A DNA stretch of 10,907 nucleotides from JBJXGF01 sp046153015 (GTDB taxonomy: Bacteria; Actinomycetota; Acidimicrobiia; Acidimicrobiales; CAIXPF01). The notes beneath the pieces were generated by a model that saw nothing but the letters and a program-made list of their open reading frames with translations, had not been told where the DNA came from and did not search any database. The position numbers and the translations under genes are program-made. This document shows positions 1-7,323 of this stretch, in pieces. The stretch's first letter is position 1, and each line of letters opens with the position of its first letter. The stretch is taken from assembly GCA_046153015.1 (NCBI GenBank), contig JBJXGF010000179.1, forward strand, positions 1 to 10,907, given 5' to 3'.

Positions 1-114
1 CCCACCCCTTCGCGCACCCCGCAGCCAGGCCGGCGCCAGCGGTGGCGTCGGCCGGAGGCGAGGTGCGGCCGCCCCTAAGCTGCGCGGGCGTCAGCCGCAC
101 CCCGGGAGCCGACC

Positions 115-1356
115 GTGCCAGATCTCGAAGCCGAACTGAGCGCCGCCGAGGCCGACGCCTTCCGGGCCCGCTGCCGGGCCTTTCTCGACGAGCACGCCAC
201 CGGGCTCGTGTTCGACGAGCCCGATCCCCGGGGCGCGAACGAGCTCGAGGCGTGCAAGGCCTTCCAGCAGAAGGCGGCGGCGGCCGGCCTCGCTGGGATC
301 ATCCACCCCGCCGAGTACGGCGGCGCGGGGCTGACCACGGCCCACGAACGGATCTGGCGGGAGGAGTACGGGCGCTATCCCGACATGACCACCCAGCTCA
401 CGATCAGCCACGGCATGTGCCTGCCGATGCTGGCCGAGTACGGCACGCACGACCAGAAGGCGCAGTTCCTCGCCGACAACATCGCCGGGCGCACGGTCTG
501 GTGCCAGATGTTCAGCGAACCCGGCGCCGGCTCCGACGTCGCCAGCCTGCAGACCCGGGCCAGCCTCGACGGCGACGAGTGGACGATCAACGGTCAGAAG
601 GTGTGGACCACGCTGGCCCACGCCTGCGACTACGGCATCGTCATCGCCCGCACCGACGCCGACCAGCCCAAGCACCGGGGCATCTCGATGTTCATCGTCG
701 ACATGCGCCATCCGGGCGTCGAGATCCGGCCCATCCACCAGATCGACGGAGGGGCGCACTTCAACCAGATCTTCTTCACCGGCGTGAAGGTCCCCGCCGC
801 CTGGCAGATCGGCCCGCTCAACGAGGGCTGGCGGCTGGCCACGGCCATGCTCATGTACGAGCGGGTGGCGATCGGCACCGGGACCACGAGCGGCATCAGC
901 ACCCCGACCTTCAAGCTGCTCAGCCGGGAAGCGGCCCGGCGGGGCAGGCTCGCCGAGCCCGCCGTGCGCCAGGGGCTCATGCGGCTCTACAGCGAGGAGA
1001 CCGCCAAGAGCCTGGTGGCCATGCGCACCCGCGACGAGCTGAAGGCGGGCAGGACCCCGGGCCCGGGCGGCTCGCTCGGCAAGCTCCACGGCGGGGCGAT
1101 CGCGCGGCTCACCCGCGCGCTGGCCCTGGAGATCACCGGCCCGGCCGGCGTGGCGTGGGCGCCGGCCGACGCCGAGGGCGCCAGGCTCGCCGAGGTGGTG
1201 CTGCGCAGCTTCGCGTCGAACATCGCGGGCGGGACCGACGAGATCCAGCGGAACATCATCGGCGACCGGGTGCTCGGCTTGCCCCGCGAGCCCGCGGTCG
1301 ACCTCGCCGTGCCGTTCCGTGAGCTCAAGGTGGGCGCCCAGACCGGCGACGGCTGA
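115..1356 (+). CDS. Acyl-CoA dehydrogenase (FadE-type flavoprotein)
   Basis: Predicted FAD enzyme that introduces the alpha,beta double bond into an acyl-CoA, in the cytoplasm. The 413 residues match the usual 380-420 of the family. Visible signatures are an N-terminal helical part, the flavin/substrate loop CQMFSEPGAGSDVASL (about 130-145), ING-KVWTT (158-166), and the C-terminal GGTDEIQRNIIGDRVLGLPRE block (372-392). The glutamate that medium-chain enzymes carry just before the C-terminal G-T is Gly372 here. Glu249 in MLMYERVAIG sits where isovaleryl-CoA/long-chain-type enzymes keep their catalytic base, so I infer that type. The GTG start is chosen because GGGAG (104-108) lies 6 bases upstream and the protein then begins like family members. 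It is first in a plus-strand group with a thiolase-like and a DUF35 gene, suggesting a branched or sterol-like acyl-CoA substrate. The exact substrate cannot be read from the sequence. Confidence 0.93.
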   Translation: MPDLEAELSAAEADAFRARCRAFLDEHATGLVFDEPDPRGANELEACKAFQQKAAAAGLAGIIHPAEYGGAGLTTAHERIWREEYGRYPDMTTQLTISHGMCLPMLAEYGTHDQKAQFLADNIAGRTVWCQMFSEPGAGSDVASLQTRASLDGDEWTINGQKVWTTLAHACDYGIVIARTDADQPKHRGISMFIVDMRHPGVEIRPIHQIDGGAHFNQIFFTGVKVPAAWQIGPLNEGWRLATAMLMYERVAIGTGTTSGISTPTFKLLSREAARRGRLAEPAVRQGLMRLYSEETAKSLVAMRTRDELKAGRTPGPGGSLGKLHGGAIARLTRALALEITGPAGVAWAPADAEGARLAEVVLRSFASNIAGGTDEIQRNIIGDRVLGLPREPAVDLAVPFRELKVGAQTGDG

Positions 1357-1373
1357 CCGGCGAACGGCGCCGG
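1357..1373 (+). other. Short hairpin directly after acyl-CoA dehydrogenase stop
   Basis: CCGGCG (1357-1362) and CGCCGG (1368-1373) form a perfect 6-base inverted repeat with loop AACGG, starting at the first base after the TGA. It is followed by TTCGGG rather than a T run, so it is not a convincing intrinsic terminator. It may stabilise the 3' end of the first cistron or slightly reduce read-through into the thiolase-like gene. Confidence 0.35.
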
Positions 1374-1441
1374 TTCGGGCCGGTCCGCTAAGAAGGCCCG
1401 CGACGAGAACAGACAGCCAACCAGACAACAGAAACAGGCAG

Positions 1442-1448
1442 AAGGAGG
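1442..1448 (+). promoter_or_regulatory. Strong ribosome binding site deciding the thiolase-like start
   Basis: AAGGAGG lies 5 bases before ATG 1454. It fixes that start over in-frame upstream codons (the frame stays open back to 1319), because the conserved thiolase-fold N-terminus GDAAIVGYAE begins right after it. Confidence 0.85.
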
Positions 1449-1453
1449 AGCGC

Positions 1454-2650
1454 ATGGGCCTGCGGGGAGACGCCGCGATCGTCGGCTACGCCGAGTGGAA
1501 GCCCCAACGCAAGTGGATGGGGCCGCTCATGTTCCAGACCGAGCAGTGGGCCGAGCTGGCCCGCGAGGCGCTGGCCGACGCGCAGATCGCCTCCTCGGAG
1601 GTGAACGGGCTCGTGTGCATGGACATCCGCGAGTCGAGCATGTTCGTGCCGGCGACGATCGCCGAGTACTGCGGATGGGAGGTGAGCTTCGCCGAACGGG
1701 TCGACCTCGGCGGGGCCACGCCGGTGGGCATGGTCGGCCGGGCGGCGGCGGCGATCGAGCTCGGCCTGTGCGACGTGGTGGTGTGCGCCGTGCCCTCGAT
1801 CCCCCGGCCACGCCCCCCGTTCCAGGCGTCCAAGGGCTGGTCGAGCTACGGGGCGTCGTCGAACAACTGGGGCTCGCCCCAGGCCGAGTTCGACATCCCC
1901 TTCGGCAACGTGGCCCAGAACGCCGGCTACGCGCAGATCGCCCAGCGCTACGCGGCGGAGTTCGGCTACGACCCCCGCGCCACCGCCAAGATCGCGGTCG
2001 ACCAGCGCACCAACGCCTGCGCCAACCCCGACGCCATCTTCTACGGCACGCCGATCACCATCGAGGACGTGCTCGACTCGCGTATGGTGGCCGACCCGCT
2101 GCACCTCCTCGAGATCGTGATGCCCTGCATGGGCGGCGGCGCGGTGGTGCTGGCCAGCCGGGAGCGCGCCGCCCGGACCCCGCACCGGCCGGCGTATGTG
2201 ACCGGCTTCGGCGAGCGGCTGGCGTTCAAGACCCCGACGTACGCGCCCGACCTCGTGCGCACGCCGATCGCCCACGCCGCCGACCAGGCCTTCGCCATGG
2301 CCGGCATCGCCCGCAGCGACGTCGACGCCGTGCAGCTCTACGACTGCTACACGATCACCGTGCTGCTCAACATCGAGGACTCCGGGTTCTGCGCCAAGGG
2401 CGAAGGGATGCAGTTCGTGCTCGACCACGACCTCACGTACGCGGGCGACTTCCCGTGCAACACCCATGGCGGTCAGCTCAGCTTCGGCCAGCCCGGCGGC
2501 GCCGGCGGCATGAGCCAGGTGATCGAGGGCGCCCGCCAGGTCATGGGCCGGGGCGAGGCCCGCCAGGTGGCGGACTGCAACACGGTCTACGTCACCGGCA
2601 ACGGCGGCATCATGAGCGAGCAGTCCGCCATCCTCCTGCAGGGGGCGTGA
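1454..2650 (+). CDS. Thiolase-like lipid-transfer (SCP-x/Ltp2-type) protein, probable acyl-CoA aldolase
   Basis: A 398-residue thiolase-superfamily protein of the non-thiolytic lipid-transfer branch. Where true thiolases have the nucleophilic Cys in an N-x-x-C-x-S-G motif, this protein reads VDLGGATPVGM (83-93), with no Cys. The usual GHP histidine motif is replaced by FGQPGGAGG (344-352) within CNTHGGQLSFG. The C-terminal Cys loop is VTGNGG (380-385). This is the pattern of the Ltp2-type retro-aldolases of steroid side-chain breakdown, which work with a DUF35 partner. Tyr296 and Tyr299 in YDCYTIT are candidate catalytic residues (inference). The next gene, 3 bases downstream, encodes a DUF35 protein, supporting a two-protein complex. 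An alternative is a lipid-transfer or acyl-binding role without catalysis. Family call is firm; the substrate is unknown. Confidence 0.88.
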   Translation: MGLRGDAAIVGYAEWKPQRKWMGPLMFQTEQWAELAREALADAQIASSEVNGLVCMDIRESSMFVPATIAEYCGWEVSFAERVDLGGATPVGMVGRAAAAIELGLCDVVVCAVPSIPRPRPPFQASKGWSSYGASSNNWGSPQAEFDIPFGNVAQNAGYAQIAQRYAAEFGYDPRATAKIAVDQRTNACANPDAIFYGTPITIEDVLDSRMVADPLHLLEIVMPCMGGGAVVLASRERAARTPHRPAYVTGFGERLAFKTPTYAPDLVRTPIAHAADQAFAMAGIARSDVDAVQLYDCYTITVLLNIEDSGFCAKGEGMQFVLDHDLTYAGDFPCNTHGGQLSFGQPGGAGGMSQVIEGARQVMGRGEARQVADCNTVYVTGNGGIMSEQSAILLQGA

Positions 2651-2653
2651 CCC

Positions 2654-3061
2654 GTGGCCGACCTCGCTCCCCCGCTGCCCCACCCCTCGCCCACCTCGGC
2701 CCCGTTCTGGGAGGGCCTGAAGCAGGGCCAGGTCCGCATCCAGCGCTGCCGCGCCTGCGCCACCTGGGTGTGGTATCCCCGTTCGCACTGCTCCCACTGC
2801 CTGTCGCGCGACCTGGAGTGGACCACGATCTCGGGTGAGGGCGTGCTCTATACCTTCACCGTCGCCCGCCAGCCCACCGCCCCGCAGTTCAAGGGGCAGA
2901 CCCCCCAGATGCTGGCGGTGGTCCAGCTCGACGAGGGGCCGCGGCTCACCTCCACCCTCACCGGCGTGGCCGAGGAGCAGATCAAGGTGGGCATGCGGCT
3001 CAAGCCGGTGTTCGACAAGGTCACCGACGAGGTGACCATGCTGCGCTACCAGCCGGCGTAG
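2654..3061 (+). CDS. DUF35 Zn-ribbon/OB-fold protein, partner of the thiolase-like protein
   Basis: A 135-residue protein with the two-part architecture of the DUF35 family. It has an N-terminal helix (FWEGLKQGQVRIQRC), a rubredoxin-like Zn ribbon with CRAC (32-35) and CSHC (46-49), then an OB-fold starting at GEGVLYTFTV (61-70) and including YTFTVAR and the TLTGVAEEQIKVGMRLKPVF strand region. Such proteins bind thiolase-like enzymes and help shape the acyl-CoA site. In steroid degraders the DUF35 domain of ChsH2 binds Ltp2. Start GTG 2654 lies 3 bases after the preceding TGA, with a GGGGG tract (2641-2645) upstream, so the two are probably co-translated. The 3' end overlaps the convergent GMC gene by 16 bases. 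The standalone form lacks the MaoC hydratase domain that ChsH2 carries, and no hydratase is in this window. Confidence 0.9.
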   Translation: MADLAPPLPHPSPTSAPFWEGLKQGQVRIQRCRACATWVWYPRSHCSHCLSRDLEWTTISGEGVLYTFTVARQPTAPQFKGQTPQMLAVVQLDEGPRLTSTLTGVAEEQIKVGMRLKPVFDKVTDEVTMLRYQPA

Positions 3062-4665
3062 GCGCCGCTGCCGGGGCGGGGGGCGGCGGCCCGGCCGAGG
3101 ATCAGATCGGCCGCCGTCTCGCCGATCAGCACGGCCGGGGCCATCGTGTGGCCCCGGTTGAGCGCCGGCATCACCGACGCGTCGGCCACCCGCAGCCCCT
3201 CGACCCCGCGCACCCGCAGCTCCGGGTCCACCACCGAGGCCTCGTCCCGGCCCATCCGGGCGGTGCCCACCGGGTGGTACAACGTCTCGGCCCGGGCCCG
3301 GACGTACGCCGCGATCGCGTCGTCGCCCTGCACGGCCGCTCCCGGCAGGAGCTCCTCGCCCACGTAGCCGGCGAGGGCCGGCGCCGCCAGCACGCGGCGG
3401 GCCAGCTTCACCCCCGCCACCAGCGTGGCCAGGTCGGCGCCGCCCGGGTCGGAGAGGTAGTTCGGGGCGATCGCCGGCGCCACCAGCGGGTCGCTCGAGC
3501 GCAGCCGCAGCGCGCCCCGGCTCGTCGGCTGGAGCAGGATGGCGCCGACGGTGAGGCCGTGGCCGGGGGGCTCGGTCTGGCCGTGGTCGAGGAACGGGGC
3601 GGGCGCGAAGAGCAGCTCGAGGTCGGCCGCCGGCAGGGCGGGGTCGGTGCGCACGAAGGCCAGCGCCTCGGCCACGTTCGAGCTGAGGGGACCCCGCCGG
3701 GTCAGGAGCCAGCGCAGGAGCTGACGGGGCGAGTCGGCGCCCACGAGCGACGAGGGCCGCTCGGGCGGGTTGAGCGCCACGACCCCGGCCGCCAGGTGGT
3801 CGGCCAGGTTCTCGCCCACCTCGGGGGAGTCGACCAGCACGGGCAGGCCGAGCGAGCGCAGCTGCGCCGCCGGCCCGATGCCCGAGAGCAGCAGCAGCTG
3901 CGGGGTGTTCACCGCGCCGCCGCAGAGGATCACCTCGCGCCGGGCGGCGACCGCGTGCGGCGCCGAACGTCGCCGGTAGGCGACCCCGATCGCGGTGCGC
4001 CCGTCGAAGAGCACGCCGGTGGCCTGCGCCGAGGTGACCACGGTCAGGTTCGGGCGGCGCCGGGCGGGCGTCAGGTAGGCGTCGGCCGCGCTCACCCGCC
4101 GGCCCCGCCGCTGGGTCACCTGCGTGAGGTCGACGCCCTCGTGACGGGGCCCGTTCACGTCGTCGCTGCGGGCGATGCCGCACTGCTGGGCGGCGGCGAG
4201 GAAGGCCAGCGTCATCGGGTTCGGGTCGCGCTGCTCGCTCACCGGCAGCGGGCCGTCGCCGCCCCGCCACGGGTTGGCGCCGCGCTCGGACCGTTCGATG
4301 CGCTGGTAGCGGGCCCTCGCCGCCTCGAACCCCCACTGCGCGCCGGCGACGGCCTCCCACGCGGTGTAGTCGGCCCGGCAGCCCCGCACCCACATCTGCG
4401 CGTTGATCGCCGTCGAGCCGCCGAGCGTGCGGCCCCGCGGCCAACGCAGCTCGCGGCCGGCGAGGCCGGCCTGGGGGTCGGTGCGGTAGTCCCAGTCGTA
4501 GCGGGTGCCGAACAGCTTGGCGAACGCGGCCGGGAGCGTGATCTCGAGCTTGCGGGCGGCCGGGCCCGCCTCGAGCAGCGCCACCGTGGTGTACGGATCC
4601 TGCGAGAGGCGGTTGGCCAGCGCGGCTCCGGCCGCGCCGGCGCCCACGATGACGTAGTCGTACAT
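3046..4665 (-). CDS. GMC-family FAD-dependent oxidoreductase (choline dehydrogenase-like)
   Basis: A 539-residue flavoprotein of the glucose-methanol-choline family that oxidises an alcohol group. It has the dinucleotide-binding start YDYVIVGAGAAG (2-13) with acidic Glu32 ending the second strand. The family signature 1 region LGGSTAINAQMWVRG is at 81-95, signature 2 GAVNTPQLLLLSGIGP at 250-265, GENLADH at 284-290, and the C-terminal catalytic block has His464 in YHPVGTARMG and His506 in NRGHTMAP. Length fits the family. No signal peptide is visible, so it is cytoplasmic. The start is set at ATG 4665 because it places the FAD strand at residue 2; an in-frame ATG at 4674 adds three residues and is equally possible. 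It is divergent from sodC. The substrate (choline, PEG, long-chain or terpenoid alcohol) and electron acceptor cannot be told from the sequence. Confidence 0.93.
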   Translation of the reverse strand: MYDYVIVGAGAAGAALANRLSQDPYTTVALLEAGPAARKLEITLPAAFAKLFGTRYDWDYRTDPQAGLAGRELRWPRGRTLGGSTAINAQMWVRGCRADYTAWEAVAGAQWGFEAARARYQRIERSERGANPWRGGDGPLPVSEQRDPNPMTLAFLAAAQQCGIARSDDVNGPRHEGVDLTQVTQRRGRRVSAADAYLTPARRRPNLTVVTSAQATGVLFDGRTAIGVAYRRRSAPHAVAARREVILCGGAVNTPQLLLLSGIGPAAQLRSLGLPVLVDSPEVGENLADHLAAGVVALNPPERPSSLVGADSPRQLLRWLLTRRGPLSSNVAEALAFVRTDPALPAADLELLFAPAPFLDHGQTEPPGHGLTVGAILLQPTSRGALRLRSSDPLVAPAIAPNYLSDPGGADLATLVAGVKLARRVLAAPALAGYVGEELLPGAAVQGDDAIAAYVRARAETLYHPVGTARMGRDEASVVDPELRVRGVEGLRVADASVMPALNRGHTMAPAVLIGETAADLILGRAAAPRPGSGAYAGW

Positions 4666-4782
4666 GGGATCCATCCGGCCCCATGCTCGCGCGCCGACGC
4701 GCCGCTCGGCGCCCGGCGGGCCGGCACGCGAGACTGGCCGGACACACGGCGGGCTCGACGGCCCCGGCCAGCGCCGGGCCGG

Positions 4783-4807
4783 CGAACGACCTCGCCGAAC
4801 GATCTCG
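4783..4807. repeat. 12-base direct repeat upstream of sodC
   Basis: CGAACGACCTCG (4783-4794) is followed at an offset of 13 bases by CGAACGATCTCG (4796-4807), one mismatch in twelve. It lies 25-49 bases before the sodC start, in the 166-base divergent space shared with the GMC gene. It could be a tandem regulator site, but nothing identifies the protein. Confidence 0.5.
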
Positions 4808-4831
4808 GTCAGCGGCGACTCTGGGGGACGG

Positions 4832-5458
4832 ATGCGCAGCAAGCAGTGGAAAGCGGCGGCGGTCGTGTTGTCGGCGGCGACGGCGGCGGGGGGGCTCGCC
4901 CTCTTCGCCAACGCGGCCAGCGCGTCGGACTTCAAGGCGGTGGCCACGCTGCGCAGCGCCGAGGGCGACCGCGTGGGCCGCGTGCTCTTCGACGGCCGGG
5001 GCGATCACACCGAGGTGCGGGTGCGCCTCAGCGGCCTCGACCGGTTCGCGGTCGACGCGTTCCACGGCTTCCACATCCACGCCAACGACGTCGCCGAGAA
5101 CGGGGACGGCTGCCTCGCCAAGCCGGGGGAGGCGTCGAACACGTGGTTCGTCGCCGTCGACGGGCATTGGAAGACCGGCGACCAGGCCCACGGCCTCCAC
5201 CTCGGCGACATGCCGCCGCTGCTCGTGAACGACGACGGAACCGCCGAGGCCCGCTTCACGACCGGCCGCTTCGAACCGGCGCAGCTCGCCGGGCGGGCCG
5301 TGATCCTGCACGCCGGCCCCGACAACCTCGGCCACGTTCCTGTAGGCGACGGGCCCAACCAGTACAAGCCCAACAGCGAGACCGCCGCCGCGCTCACCGC
5401 CAACACCGGCAACGCCGGGGACCGCATCGCCTGCGGGGTGATCGCCCTGCGCCGCTGA
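4832..5458 (+). CDS. sodC: Secreted Cu/Zn superoxide dismutase
   Basis: A 208-residue exported enzyme that converts superoxide to oxygen and hydrogen peroxide. Residues 1-32 are a Sec-type signal: basic MRSKQWK, hydrophobic core VVLSAATAAGGLALF, and likely cleavage after ASA. No lipobox is present. The copper ligands are visible: His81 and His83 in HGFHIH, bridging His112 in DGHW, and His160 in VILHAG. The zinc set is His112, His120, His123 and Asp126 in HGLHLGD. Cys94 and Cys201 (ACGVI) are placed for the conserved disulfide, and Arg198 matches the active-site arginine. The zinc loop is short: His120 and His123 are 3 apart, against about 9 in animal enzymes. The ATG is chosen because GGGGGA (4823-4828) precedes it and the signal peptide starts there. 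It is divergent from a GMC oxidoreductase; the downstream epimerase gene is convergent, 7 bases away. Confidence 0.92.
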   Translation: MRSKQWKAAAVVLSAATAAGGLALFANAASASDFKAVATLRSAEGDRVGRVLFDGRGDHTEVRVRLSGLDRFAVDAFHGFHIHANDVAENGDGCLAKPGEASNTWFVAVDGHWKTGDQAHGLHLGDMPPLLVNDDGTAEARFTTGRFEPAQLAGRAVILHAGPDNLGHVPVGDGPNQYKPNSETAAALTANTGNAGDRIACGVIALRR

Positions 5459-5465
5459 CCCGTCG

Positions 5466-5867
5466 CTACTCCTGCACCAACTCGATCAGGGTGCCGAACG
5501 AGCCCTTCGGGTGCACGAAGGCCACGGTGGTGCCCCGGGAGCCGCCTCGGGGCGCCGCGTCGATGGCGCGGCCCCCGGCGGCGACGATGGCGGCCAGGGC
5601 GGCGGCGCAGTCCGCCACCCGGTACCCCACGTGGTGCAGACCCTCGCCGCGGGTCTCGAGGGCCTTGGCCACCGGGGAGTCGGCCCGGGTCGGGGTGAGC
5701 AGCTGGATGTAGGACTCGGCCACCTTGAGCAGGGCCTCCTCCACGCCGTCGCGTTCGACGACCTCACGGTGCTCCACCTCGGCGCCGAAGGCCGCCCGGT
5801 AGTAGTCGACGGCGGCTTCGAGGTCGTGAACGGCGATGGCGACGTGGTCGATCTCGGTGAGCAGCAT
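5466..5867 (-). CDS. Methylmalonyl-/ethylmalonyl-CoA epimerase-like VOC protein
   Basis: A 133-residue vicinal-oxygen-chelate protein with two beta-alpha-beta-beta-beta modules. Metal ligand candidates match methylmalonyl-CoA epimerases: His8 in IDHVAIAV, Gln55 in YIQLL, His78/His79 in GLHHVGY and Glu129 in LIELVQE. The reaction is epimerisation of 2-methylmalonyl-CoA, and in ethylmalonyl-CoA pathway organisms also of ethylmalonyl-CoA. It starts 11 bases after the stop of ccr on the same strand, so it is very likely co-transcribed, and a role downstream of the carboxylation product fits well. ATG 5867 is chosen because the conserved fold begins immediately after it; its own ribosome site is weak, consistent with coupling to ccr translation. 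A general VOC enzyme of other specificity is possible but less likely given the context. Confidence 0.87.
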   Translation of the reverse strand: MLLTEIDHVAIAVHDLEAAVDYYRAAFGAEVEHREVVERDGVEEALLKVAESYIQLLTPTRADSPVAKALETRGEGLHHVGYRVADCAAALAAIVAAGGRAIDAAPRGGSRGTTVAFVHPKGSFGTLIELVQE

Positions 5868-5878
5868 GACGCCCGATG

Positions 5879-7252
5879 CTAGGCGGCGCCGCCCAGGTTG
5901 CCGCTGCGAACCCGGTCGGCGTGGCGGCGGAACAGCGTGATGCGCTCCTCGCCGATGCAGGCCCGCTTCTCCGGGTCGGTCACCCCGAGGCCCTCCCCGG
6001 GCGCCAGGCACAACACGGCGAGCTTGCCCTCGTGGAGGTTGCGGTGCACCTGATAGGCGGCCTCGCCCACCTCGGCCAGCGGGTGGACCGCCGACAGGAT
6101 CGGCTGGATCGCGCCGCGGTCGATGAGCCGGTTCATCTCCCACGCCTCGCGGTAGTTGGCGAAATGGGACGACACGATCCGCTTGAGGCGCATCCAGAGA
6201 TGCCGGTTGTCGTACTCGATGAGATAGCCGCTCGTAGCGGCGCAGGTGACGATCGTGCCGCCCCGCTTGGTGACGAACACCGAGGCCCCGAACGTCGAGC
6301 GGCCCGGGTGCTCGAACACGATGTCGGGGTCGTCGCCGGCGAGCTCGCGGATGCGCTTGCCGAGGCGCCGCCATTCCGTTTCGTCCTGGGTGTGCTCGTC
6401 GCGCCAGAACTCGTACCGCTCGGCCCGCCGGTCGATCACCCGCTCACAGCCGAGCTCGGCGAGCAGCTCGGCCCGGTCGGGCGAGCTGACCACGCCCACC
6501 GGGATGCCCCCGCCGTTGAGCACGAGCTGCGTGGCGTAGCCGCCGAGGCCGCCGGTGGCGCCCCAGATCAGCACGATGTCGCCCTGGCGCATCTGCGCGG
6601 CGTTGCGGCTCACCAGCATGCGGTACGAGGTCGCCGCGCACAGCGCGTTGACCGCGGCCTCCTCCCAGGTGAGGTGCGAGGGCTTGGGCATGAGCTGGTT
6701 GGCCTTGACCACGCTGAGCTCGGCCAGGCCGCCGAAGTTGGTCTCGAAGCCCCAGATGCGTTGGTTGGCGGCCAGCATCGAATCGTCGTGGGCGAAGGGG
6801 TCCTGGTCGTCGACGTAGTTGCAGTGCACGACCACCTGGTCGCCGGGCTTCCAGTTGCGCACCGCCGAGCCGACGCGCAGCACGACGCCCGAGGCGTCGG
6901 AGCCGAGCACGTGGTGGGGCAGGTCGTGCCGCGCGCCCCAACGGCCCTCCCGGCCCAGGCGGGTGAGGAAGCCGAAGGTGGACAGCGGCTCGAAGATCGA
7001 GGTCCACACGGTGTTGAAGTTGATCGAGCTGGCCATGACCGCGAGGTACACCTCGTCGGGCGCCAGCTCGGGCGTGGCCACCTCACCCACCAACAGCGCC
7101 TTGCGGGGATCCTTGTCGGCCGAGTCCAACCCCGCGAACATGTCCTGATCCTCACGGCGCACGAACGCCGCCCGAAACGACTCGGGGATCGGAATCGCCG
7201 CGAGCTCGTCGCCGCTCGCGCCCGCCAGGATTGCCTCGAGGAGCTTTTGCAC
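5879..7252 (-). CDS. ccr: Crotonyl-CoA carboxylase/reductase
   Basis: A 457-residue medium-chain dehydrogenase/reductase that reductively carboxylates crotonyl-CoA to ethylmalonyl-CoA using NADPH and CO2, the signature step of the ethylmalonyl-CoA pathway; it also supplies extender units in actinobacteria. Recognisable blocks are SSINFNTVWTSIFEP (75-89), LPHHVLGSDASG (111-122), WGFETNFGG (167-175), the nucleotide-binding GATGGLGGYA (231-240) and SHFANYREAWEMN (362-374). Residues reported to hold CO2 in Kitasatospora Ccr (Asn81, Phe170, Glu171, His365) correspond to Asn80, Phe169, Glu170 and His363, so the carboxylating subtype is supported over a plain enoyl-CoA reductase. Length is close to the 430-450 typical of the family. 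The start is GTG 7252 with no ribosome site, but a -10-like TAACGT lies just upstream, suggesting a leaderless message. It heads a pair with the epimerase and is divergent from an acetyl-CoA acetyltransferase. Confidence 0.95.
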   Translation of the reverse strand: MQKLLEAILAGASGDELAAIPIPESFRAAFVRREDQDMFAGLDSADKDPRKALLVGEVATPELAPDEVYLAVMASSINFNTVWTSIFEPLSTFGFLTRLGREGRWGARHDLPHHVLGSDASGVVLRVGSAVRNWKPGDQVVVHCNYVDDQDPFAHDDSMLAANQRIWGFETNFGGLAELSVVKANQLMPKPSHLTWEEAAVNALCAATSYRMLVSRNAAQMRQGDIVLIWGATGGLGGYATQLVLNGGGIPVGVVSSPDRAELLAELGCERVIDRRAERYEFWRDEHTQDETEWRRLGKRIRELAGDDPDIVFEHPGRSTFGASVFVTKRGGTIVTCAATSGYLIEYDNRHLWMRLKRIVSSHFANYREAWEMNRLIDRGAIQPILSAVHPLAEVGEAAYQVHRNLHEGKLAVLCLAPGEGLGVTDPEKRACIGEERITLFRRHADRVRSGNLGGAA

Positions 7253-7260
7253 GGGTTGCT

Positions 7261-7266
7261 ACGTTA
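7261..7266 (-). promoter_or_regulatory. Candidate -10 element for leaderless ccr transcription
   Basis: On the minus strand TAACGT ends 8 bases before the GTG start of ccr, putting the expected transcription start around 7254, two bases from the start codon. No Shine-Dalgarno sequence lies between. A -35 is not clear: GTTTCG at about 7284-7289 is a weak match at a 17-base spacing. Confidence 0.4.
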
Positions 7267-7323
7267 CCGTCGCGCCGGCGGCCCGAAACCAGCCGGAGGT
7301 CCTCTTGATGGCGGGGCCGTACA

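Noticed and set aside
1..114. Tail of an upstream gene ending at TAA 76-78
   Set aside because: The frame gives an Arg/Pro-rich tail with no recognisable feature; too short to support. Only the ribosome site at 104-108 is credible here.
1388..5335. A 1315-residue minus-strand open frame and similar long frames such as 3148-5712 plus
   Set aside because: Low-complexity Arg/Ala/Gly/Pro translations antisense to or out of frame with well-recognised genes; expected shadows in very GC-rich DNA.
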